DNA of 6,100 bases from Maribacter sp. (GTDB lineage: Bacteria > Bacteroidota > Bacteroidia > Flavobacteriales > Flavobacteriaceae), in contig JANQUX010000226.1 of the NCBI GenBank assembly GCA_030730545.1, forward strand, positions 1 to 6,100, written 5' to 3'. Numbering within the stretch: position 1 is the first letter of the stretch; the number at the start of each line of letters is the position of its first letter. The notes below the pieces were generated by a model, which searched no databases, had not been told where the DNA came from, and was given only the letters and a program-made list of their open reading frames with translations. Positions 1-5,335 of this stretch are shown here, one piece after another. Both the position numbers and the translations under genes were made by a program.

Positions 1-1544
1 TTAACATCTTCACCTATACTCTTTCTAATCTTAGAGGCAGACTGTATTGCTTTTTGGTAATGCACACCTTCCATCTCTAATCCAATTACATTCCAAGTTG
101 ACTTATGAAAGAACTTAAGAATATCTTTATTTTGAAGTGAGGTTCCTAAAACTGTTACCATCGTACCTTCAAAAACCTCTAAACCATAACCTTCAAAGTC
201 CTTAGCACACAATTCATTTTTAAATGGATAATTGTCTGCTGTTCCTTCAAAAATATGTGCAGAAGGAATCATTAAATCTCCTTTTCCACCTTCCAAAATA
301 CCTGCTTTACCCATTATCGATACAGAATCCACATTTATCAAAGACACATTGTTCTTTTTAGTATTGTACGGTTTCAATAACTCATCAATTGTTTCATAAG
401 CTTGCTCGCCAAATGCGTAATCCATTACAAATATAACAGGTTTTTTATCAACCTCTTCTTCAGAAAATTCATACGAACAATTGTTGATTTTAATTTTCGC
501 GGTATCAAAAATCTGTACATCTATATTGGTTCCTGAGGTATCATCCATAATGATCATACCATTCTTCTCAGCCAGATCAGTAACTTTCTTTCTTAGCGCT
601 GCATTGCCAGAACTACTAAGTGCTTCAAAAATTTCTAATGAATCTGTATTCGGAAATTCAGTTTTTAAAGCCGCTTTTGCAAATAATGAATTCATTACAC
701 TATGCATATTGGCAGAAATAATATGAATTGGCCTATGCATAAGTTTGTTTTTAGTTAAAACCTCCTTTATGTTATTTGCCCATCTTTCTCCATGAATATG
801 ATGCCCTAATCGTTCTCTTAGCAAAGCACTAAATGTAACTGCCCTTTTCTCTCCTGAGATTTCTTCATCTAAGGCAAGCTTACCTAACCAATAAATGACA
901 TTCAAAAATCTATCCGGATTATTTTTGGTACTAAACTTTTTATAGACTTCTAAAATTTCTTCAAAAGACCTACCTAAAATGTTGGCAGTATGTATAAGTG
1001 CAATTTCTCGCTCAGCTTGGGTCAACTCTTCTTTTTGAACTGCAGCTTCAAGTTTAGCCCAATCTCTTATGGTTCTTTCAGTATCTGTTATTAAAACACG
1101 CTTACATATTTTTTCAGATTCAATGAATAGAAAAGTAAGGTGAGTAAGAATATCATAGATGTCTGAACGACCTCTAGTGATTTCTATATTCATCTGCTCT
1201 TCGTCTATACGATAGCAGTTTCTTCTTCTTTTTGGCGGAATTATCGGATTGATATGAGAAATGCCATACCCTTCATCTGAAGTCAAGTTAATGAATGAAC
1301 ATTGTTCTATACCTTCTGGTAATCTTTCTAAAACGTATATGAGTCCGTTTAATTCGGCTTTTTCTTCACCTACAGAACCATATATTTCAGGTCTTAACTG
1401 TAATAAGGCATTTTTCAATGCTTCACCAGAAACTCCGTTTGGCTTATAAAAACCTCTATTAAAAAGATGGCGCATAGTAATATACATACGCTCTATTGCA
1501 TTTGTAGACTCTTGTGCTCTTGTTGTTGTAATTGCTTTTCCCAT
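1..1544 (-). CDS. Conserved hypothetical protein (probably DUF6909 family), 3' end cut by window edge; nucleoside phosphorylase-like C-terminus
   Basis: An uninterrupted frame of 514 codons starts at ATG 1544 (MGKAITTTRAQES) and runs off the left edge without a stop. An in-frame TAA lies just upstream, so the start is well bounded. No signal peptide or membrane segment is visible, so the protein is probably cytosolic. Residues 1-270 look helical and contain conserved-looking stretches such as PIIPPKRRRNCYRID (100-114). From about residue 368 the sequence turns alpha/beta, with FVMDYAFGEQA (372-382), MGKAGIL (411-417), GDLMIPSAH (422-430) and GLEMEGVHY (488-496). Their order resembles the Gly-rich, GDhhhP and EME motifs of the nucleoside phosphorylase/MTA-nucleosidase fold; that is inference. 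The catalytic Asp of that fold would lie beyond the window. From memory this matches the Bacteroidota family DUF6909, which I could not check. It is the last visible gene of a probable M23-GH3 operon. Function is unknown. Confidence 0.9.
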   Translation of the reverse strand, partial: MGKAITTTRAQESTNAIERMYITMRHLFNRGFYKPNGVSGEALKNALLQLRPEIYGSVGEEKAELNGLIYVLERLPEGIEQCSFINLTSDEGYGISHINPIIPPKRRRNCYRIDEEQMNIEITRGRSDIYDILTHLTFLFIESEKICKRVLITDTERTIRDWAKLEAAVQKEELTQAEREIALIHTANILGRSFEEILEVYKKFSTKNNPDRFLNVIYWLGKLALDEEISGEKRAVTFSALLRERLGHHIHGERWANNIKEVLTKNKLMHRPIHIISANMHSVMNSLFAKAALKTEFPNTDSLEIFEALSSSGNAALRKKVTDLAEKNGMIIMDDTSGTNIDVQIFDTAKIKINNCSYEFSEEEVDKKPVIFVMDYAFGEQAYETIDELLKPYNTKKNNVSLINVDSVSIMGKAGILEGGKGDLMIPSAHIFEGTADNYPFKNELCAKDFEGYGLEVFEGTMVTVLGTSLQNKDILKFFHKSTWNVIGLEMEGVHYQKAIQSASKIRKSIGEDV

Positions 1545-1599
1545 TGATGATTTCAAACGAAATTACGATTTATAATTTGTTATTTAAAAGCTAGCTGCT

Positions 1600-3096
1600 C
1601 TATGCCTTATATTTTGACAGGCCTTCAACCACTTTTCGATCATTAGATAGTCGCTGAACTTTATTTTGTCCGCCGAGCTTACCTATTGACTTCATATATT
1701 CTAAAAACCCTCCACTTTTAACGGGAGTAACTTTTAAAGTTTGCAACACCTTACCTATAATAAGGTCATAATAATAACTGTTTTGCTTTTGAAGTGCCGA
1801 ATCTAATTCTTGTATAAAAAGACCCATGTCAGACGGTAGTTTTTCAAACTCTATAAACCACTCGTGATAAGGCAATTCATTTTCTTGCGGAGTAATTTGT
1901 GGTGATACTGTAAATTCACTTACACTGGCATCTGTTGCCTTTGTTGCTGCCAACATGGCCTCTTCTACTTCTTTGGCTATAACGTGTTCACCAAAAGCAG
2001 AGATAAAATGTTTTATACGTCCAGAGACCACTATTTTAAAAGGATACGTTGAAATAAACCGAATGGTATCGCCAAGGTTATATGCCCATAACCCCGCATT
2101 TGTGGTGATAATCATAACATAATCTACACCGATTTCAACATCTTTTAAAGTGATTCTTTTAGGGTGTTCATCAAAAAATTCATCAGATCGTACAAACTCA
2201 TAAAATATGCCTGCATCTAATAACAGTAACATACCCTTTTCTATCTGAGAGTTTTGATAAGCAAAAAAACCTTCACTTGCCGGAAACAATTCTATACTAG
2301 CTACTTTACGACCAATTAATGATTCAAACTTCTTTCTATACGGTTCATAATTGACTCCGCCATAAATAAAGAGTTCAAAATTCTTGAACAAATCACCTAC
2401 ATACTCATTGGTATTTTCTTTTAATTTTTCAAAATACATTTGAACCCACGAAGGTATTCCGGCAATAACCGTCATATCTTCGTTCTTGGTTTCTTCCACA
2501 ATGGCATTTACCTTAGTTTCCCAATCTTCAATACAATTAGTTTCCCAACTGGGCATTCTATTTTTCTGAAGATAATTAGGCACATAATGCGCCGAAATAC
2601 CAGAAAGCCTACCCAGTTTTACTCCGTTTTTCTCTGTTAAAACCGGACTACCCTGTAAAAAAATCATTTTACCCGTTACGAAGTCCGCCTTACCGGTTTC
2701 ATGTATGTAATTAAGAATAGCATTTCTGGAAGCTTTCACCTGTTCTTTAATACTACCTTCTGTAATGGGTATATATTTTGCTCCAGAAGTGGTGCCCGAG
2801 GTTTTTGCGAAATATAAAGGTTTACCTGGCCAAAGAATATCTTCTTGCCCAGTAACCGCTAAATTCACATATTCCTTAAGTTCTTCGTAATCTCTAATAG
2901 GAACTTGAGCTATAAAATCGCTATGCGCTTTTATCGTTTTTAAGTTATGATTTTTACCAAACTTTGTCTCACTTCCTTTTGCTATAAGTTCAGTAAAAAC
3001 CCTAGCTTGTGTCTCAATAGGATTATTGACCCACCTATCGGTTCTTTTCGCGATACGGTGTGCAAATATTTTAGCAGCAATAGTCTTTAGTGACAT
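1600..3096 (-). CDS. GH3 auxin-responsive promoter family protein (acyl-adenylating superfamily)
   Basis: This 498-residue protein has the layout of bacterial GH3 proteins, which belong to the ANL (firefly luciferase-like) adenylating superfamily. In plants, GH3 enzymes adenylate acyl acids such as jasmonate or auxin and join them to amino acids; the bacterial substrate is unknown. Visible motifs are the phosphate-binding loop KTSGTTSGAKYIPIT (98-112), FPASEGFFAY (271-280, the position of the second ATP motif), YNLGDTIRF (339-347, the ribose/AMP-binding YxxGD), SGR (358-360) at the hinge before the C-terminal lid, and GGQNKVQRL (475-483), which carries the conserved late lysine K479. All expected core motifs are present, so it is probably an active adenylating enzyme. 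It has no signal peptide or membrane segment and should be cytosolic. It starts 6 bp after the stop of the M23 gene with no terminator between, so the two are almost certainly cotranscribed. There is no Shine-Dalgarno, as is usual in Bacteroidota. The family call is firm; the reaction is not known. Confidence 0.93.
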   Translation of the reverse strand: MSLKTIAAKIFAHRIAKRTDRWVNNPIETQARVFTELIAKGSETKFGKNHNLKTIKAHSDFIAQVPIRDYEELKEYVNLAVTGQEDILWPGKPLYFAKTSGTTSGAKYIPITEGSIKEQVKASRNAILNYIHETGKADFVTGKMIFLQGSPVLTEKNGVKLGRLSGISAHYVPNYLQKNRMPSWETNCIEDWETKVNAIVEETKNEDMTVIAGIPSWVQMYFEKLKENTNEYVGDLFKNFELFIYGGVNYEPYRKKFESLIGRKVASIELFPASEGFFAYQNSQIEKGMLLLLDAGIFYEFVRSDEFFDEHPKRITLKDVEIGVDYVMIITTNAGLWAYNLGDTIRFISTYPFKIVVSGRIKHFISAFGEHVIAKEVEEAMLAATKATDASVSEFTVSPQITPQENELPYHEWFIEFEKLPSDMGLFIQELDSALQKQNSYYYDLIIGKVLQTLKVTPVKSGGFLEYMKSIGKLGGQNKVQRLSNDRKVVEGLSKYKA

Positions 3097-3102
3097 TTGG
3101 TA

Positions 3103-3975
3103 TTAATTAAAGTCAATATAATTTAAAGGATCAATAGGCGTACCGTTATCCCAAATTTCGAAATGTAAATGTGGCCCAGTAGTAAGCTCGCCCGTATTAC
3201 CAACTGCAGCAATAACTTCTCCACCTCTTACAATATTACCTTGATATTTAGATAAAGAACCATTGTGTTTATATACACTTAACAATCCGCCTTCATGTTC
3301 AATTATAATTACATATCCGGTGTCTGCCGTCCATTCAGAAAAAATTACCGTACCGTTCGCAATTGCTTTTACGGGACTGTCGGTTACTGCAGTAATATCG
3401 ACTGCATAATGCTTTTCATTTGCATTGAAACCCATAGAGATTGATCCTGAAACAGGGGTAAACAATACTAAATTTTTCTTGTCGATCGTTCGTTCGAATA
3501 AGTTATACTTATCTTCAAGAGCAACTTCTGCCCTTAATAATGAATCTTCTTTTATCGGATTCAAATCTACTGATGCAGGATCTAGTTTAAATTGTTGAAA
3601 CAGAGAATCTCTATTCACAACCGTATTTTCGATATCCCCTTTTAAAACCATACGAATATTATCTAAATACTTATTGGTATAATTTAAGGTTCTAACCAAA
3701 GAGTCTGTTTTATAGGTAAGTTCAGTAGCTTCTCTTTTAAGTCTGGTCGAGGAATATCCCGGTATATATTCTCGCAGAGGCGTAAATGCGATTAGTAATG
3801 TTGTAAGTCCGATTAAGGTTATCATAAAAAGAGACCCTGTTACAAAAACGTTGAGCCTACTTAATTTAAAAGAAATTTTCTCTTCAAAAGTACTCTCGTT
3901 TAGTATTACCAAACGGTACTTGTGAAGTAGTTTCCTTTTTATTTCTTTTCTTTTCTTGACTTTCTTTTTGGCCAT
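3103..3975 (-). CDS. Membrane-anchored M23 family metallopeptidase (LytM-type peptidoglycan endopeptidase)
   Basis: The 290-residue protein begins with a very basic cytoplasmic tail (MAKKKVKKRKEIKRK), followed by one hydrophobic segment at about residues 43-64, a charged helical stretch likely to form a coiled coil (about 77-165), and a C-terminal LytM/M23 domain (about 170-287). All zinc-site and catalytic residues of the family are visible: HYAVD (H189, D193; the usual HxGxD with Gly replaced by Ala), YKH (H237) and GPHLHFEIW (H269, H271). The domain is therefore expected to be active, cutting peptide cross-links in peptidoglycan from a position anchored in the inner membrane and facing the periplasm. 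Family members act in cell-wall remodelling during growth or division; the specific role here is not shown. The start is supported by the typical Lys-rich N-terminus. It is the first gene of the leftward group, 6 bp ahead of the GH3 gene, with a consensus -7 box only 5 bp upstream of ATG. Confidence 0.95.
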   Translation of the reverse strand: MAKKKVKKRKEIKRKLLHKYRLVILNESTFEEKISFKLSRLNVFVTGSLFMITLIGLTTLLIAFTPLREYIPGYSSTRLKREATELTYKTDSLVRTLNYTNKYLDNIRMVLKGDIENTVVNRDSLFQQFKLDPASVDLNPIKEDSLLRAEVALEDKYNLFERTIDKKNLVLFTPVSGSISMGFNANEKHYAVDITAVTDSPVKAIANGTVIFSEWTADTGYVIIIEHEGGLLSVYKHNGSLSKYQGNIVRGGEVIAAVGNTGELTTGPHLHFEIWDNGTPIDPLNYIDFN

Positions 3976-3980
3976 CTTAA

Positions 3981-3988
3981 CAAAGATA
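3981..3988 (-). promoter_or_regulatory. Putative -7 promoter element for the M23-GH3-hypothetical group
   Basis: Read on the minus strand this is TATCTTTG, an exact match to the Bacteroidota -7 consensus TAnnTTTG. No clear -33 TTG is present at the usual 19-21 bp spacing. The box ends only 5 bp before the M23 ATG, so if used, transcription would begin at or next to the start codon and give a nearly leaderless mRNA. The match could be chance in AT-rich DNA. Confidence 0.45.
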
Positions 3989-4179
3989 AACTTAGAATTT
4001 AATTTTAGACCTTCTTTGAAATGATTAATTTAGAAAGAGAGGATTAACTAGTTACGTTTTTTAATACAATTTTAGTTCATCCGGTCTACTAATTGATTCT
4101 TAAAATTTCAATCAATAAAATTACTTATTTACTAATTTGATTGTTTAGGAATGTAAAAATTCTCTTTTATCAACTTTTC

Positions 4180-4208
4180 CTTAAAGACTAAACATCGTAG
4201 TCTTTAGG
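4180..4208. repeat. Inverted repeat / potential hairpin, 11-bp arms
   Basis: The arms CTTAAAGACTA and TAGTCTTTAGG pair over 11 positions, nine of them perfect Watson-Crick, then one G-T wobble and one closing C-G, around a 7-nt loop AACATCG. It is the strongest hairpin in the 0.8-kb gap. It is not followed by a run of T on either strand, so it is not a standard intrinsic terminator. Function is unknown. Confidence 0.6.
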
Positions 4209-4288
4209 ATATTCACCCACCCAAACTACTAGTTAGTAAATCAAAAATCGATATACTCTCTTTATAGATACATTCAAATTTCCTTTTA

Positions 4289-4319
4289 AAGCATCTAAAA
4301 TTTAAACTAAAAGATGCTT
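4289..4319. repeat. Inverted repeat, 8-bp perfect arms
   Basis: AAGCATCT and AGATGCTT are perfect reverse complements separated by 15 nt of A/T-rich sequence. Two further pairs follow after one mismatch. It could form an RNA stem or be a spaced protein-binding site; nothing nearby decides between these. Confidence 0.45.
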
Positions 4320-4370
4320 AAACATGTTATCTTTTCAAACTCATACCGAAATCGTGCATAAGTTAAATAA

Positions 4371-4423
4371 AACTATAAGCTAAATCGCCGTACTTGTATT
4401 TTTTATAGTTCTACGACTATAAA
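4371..4423. repeat. Three-part inverted repeat with alternative pairings
   Basis: TTTATAGT (4402-4409) pairs perfectly with ACTATAAA (4416-4423) around a 6-nt loop. An upstream AACTATAA (4371-4378) can pair instead with TTATAGTT (4403-4410). The same middle segment therefore has two mutually exclusive partners, the arrangement seen in switching RNAs. The sequence is very AT-rich and chance formation is quite possible. Confidence 0.35.
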
Positions 4424-4655
4424 TTTTCTATTTAACGAGATTAACACTTATTATAAATTATATCTGGCATGGTACATTTGGTGTATTGTTAGCGTTTAAA
4501 ATCAATCCAAAAAAATATGATCCCTCCATCATAAATCATTATCCAACTAAGGTATTCACAAAACAGGGATGCACAGTATATTTGTTACATATCAACTAAT
4601 CACAAAGCTTACTGGCGTAAAGTGCCCTCATTCTTTTAACTAAAAACATAATTAA

Positions 4656-4671
4656 AATACCAAATGGTATT
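4656..4671. repeat. Near-perfect 16-bp palindrome
   Basis: AATACCAAATGGTATT has 7-bp arms (AATACCA/TGGTATT) around a central AA. The centre is too short for an RNA hairpin, so a dimeric DNA-binding protein site is the more natural reading. It lies about 120 bp upstream of the tatA -7 box. No regulator can be named. Confidence 0.4.
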
Positions 4672-4789
4672 CCGTTTATTGTGGCATTAAAACCTGCTGC
4701 CGCCGAAAATTATATAATTAGTTGTTCATCAATCTGCTAAAATATCAGTACTTAAAGTTAATATTAGCAGCAAACTAATAACTTTTTAG

Positions 4790-4797
4790 TATCTTTG
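4790..4797 (+). promoter_or_regulatory. Putative -7 promoter element for tatA
   Basis: TATCTTTG is an exact match to the Bacteroidota -7 consensus TAnnTTTG. It ends 24 bp before the tatA ATG, which would give a leader of roughly 20 nt. No TTG is found at the expected -33 spacing, so only half of the promoter is supported. The same octamer faces the other way upstream of the M23 gene. Confidence 0.55.
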
Positions 4798-4821
4798 ATT
4801 TCTATTTAAAATTATAGTCTT

Positions 4822-5007
4822 ATGACAATATTATCTACTTTTTTGGCCATAGGCGCTCCACAAATTATATTAGTGGTAGTCGTAATTCTACTATTATTCG
4901 GAGGAAAAAAGATTCCGGAACTAATGAGAGGTTTAGGTAGCGGAATAAAAGAATTTAAAGATGCCTCTAAAGAGGATGAAAAACTAGAAGAAAAGAAAAA
5001 GGATTAA
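4822..5007 (+). CDS. tatA: Sec-independent (twin-arginine) protein translocase subunit TatA/TatE
   Basis: This 61-residue protein has the full TatA plan: a short N-terminus, one membrane helix (about residues 12-26, [13 protein letters not shown]), the hinge FGGKKIPEL (26-34), an amphipathic helix ([14 protein letters not shown], 35-48), and a charged Lys/Glu tail. TatA multimerises at the inner membrane with TatC to move folded proteins carrying twin-arginine signals into the periplasm. The FG dipeptide at the hinge and the LGxGIKEFK helix are diagnostic. The length is normal for Bacteroidota TatA. tatC is not in this window. The gene appears to be a single transcription unit, with its own -7 box upstream and an intrinsic terminator 30 bp after the stop. 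There is no Shine-Dalgarno, and the start is the only ATG that preserves the whole helix. Confidence 0.95.
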   Translation: MTILSTFLAIGAPQIILVVVVILLLFGGKKIPELMRGLGSGIKEFKDASKEDEKLEEKKKD

Positions 5008-5037
5008 GTAAAATCTTACTTCCAAAATAAACTTTGT

Positions 5038-5064
5038 AAAGCCCTGTATATCAGGGCTTTTTTT
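5038..5064 (+). terminator. Intrinsic terminator of tatA
   Basis: AAAGCCCTG and CAGGGCTTT form a perfect 9-bp stem with a 5-nt loop (TATAT). The T-run is seven long (5058-5064). It lies 30 bp after the tatA stop. The opposite strand has only a short, broken T-run, so it should work rightward only and insulate the downstream gene from tatA. Confidence 0.92.
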
Positions 5065-5257
5065 ATGGACTGATGTTCATGCTAAAATACTTGATCACAT
5101 ACTAAGGCATAGTGCATTTGTAAATATGCATTTTATCGATTTTTTAGGAGTGTCAACGATAATGAAGCTACTAAATACTGACCATTCACGACAAAAAAAC
5201 CCTCTTTCACAACAATTAATATTTAGAATATCGCTTTACCGCTAATTTCGTTAGACA

Positions 5258-5296
5258 TATAGTACTAAACAGCCATAACTAACCGTTGGTACTATA
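5258..5296. repeat. Inverted repeat upstream of the PorE-like gene
   Basis: TATAGTAC (5258-5265) and GTACTATA (5289-5296) are perfect 8-bp reverse complements 23 nt apart, about 40-80 bp before the start codon of the next gene. This is where a promoter or operator would be expected, but no good TAnnTTTG box is present. Function is unknown. Confidence 0.4.
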
Positions 5297-5308
5297 CTTA
5301 AAACCCCA

Positions 5309-5327
5309 GTTGAATTTCGTATTCAAC
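5309..5327 (+). promoter_or_regulatory. Leader hairpin just ahead of the PorE-like start codon
   Basis: GTTGAAT and ATTCAAC pair perfectly (7 bp) around the 5-nt loop TTCGT, ending 8 nt before the ATG at 5336. If transcribed, the stem would sit where the ribosome loads and could influence translation. The stem is short and AT-rich, so it is only modestly stable. Confidence 0.4.
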
Positions 5328-5335
5328 AAAGAATT

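Larger units (their letters stand above)
3989..4789. other. Long AT-rich intergenic region without a convincing gene
   Basis: Between the divergent M23 and tatA genes lies a gap of about 0.8 kb. I found no frame with both a plausible start and protein-like content. The two longest start-less open stretches are 4423-4599 (plus strand, 58 codons) and 4596-4709 (minus strand, 37 codons). The gap holds several short perfect inverted repeats, listed separately, and an imperfect direct repeat (TACTAATTGATT near 4087, TACTAATTTGATT near 4130). No tRNA-like cloverleaf, insertion-sequence end or intrinsic terminator with a T-tract was seen. It could hold a small RNA gene, decayed coding sequence or regulatory sites; none of these is established. 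Confidence 0.6.

Noticed and set aside
481..726. 81-codon open frame on the plus strand
   Set aside because: It lies wholly inside, and antisense to, the long conserved minus-strand gene. Its composition is that of a shadow frame.
1261..1449. 62-codon open frame on the plus strand
   Set aside because: It is antisense to the N-terminal part of the conserved hypothetical gene, has no family resemblance and has no promoter.
1558..1565. TAATTTCG (minus strand) as a -7 box for the conserved hypothetical gene
   Set aside because: It matches TAnnTTTG in all but one defined position and has no -33 TTG at the right distance. The gene is better explained as part of the upstream operon.
2440..2640. 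66-codon open frame on the plus strand
   Set aside because: It is antisense to the GH3 gene, whose coding content and motifs fully explain the sequence.
4180..4208. Reading the 11-bp hairpin as an intrinsic terminator
   Set aside because: No T-run follows on either strand, and no gene ends nearby on either side.
4324..4380. 19-codon open frame (MLSFQTHTEI...) just after the 4289-4319 inverted repeat
   Set aside because: It is very short, has no ribosome-binding or promoter signal and no recognisable content. It is expected by chance.
4480..4500. Possible integron attC-like core around TTGTTAGCGTTTAA
   Set aside because: GTTAGCG does not fit the GTTRRRY core, and no matching partner site or cassette structure was found.
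5243..5250. TAATTTCG (plus strand) as a -7 box for the PorE-like gene
   Set aside because: It has one mismatch to consensus and no -33 element. It is too weak to annotate, although the gene must have a promoter in this gap.
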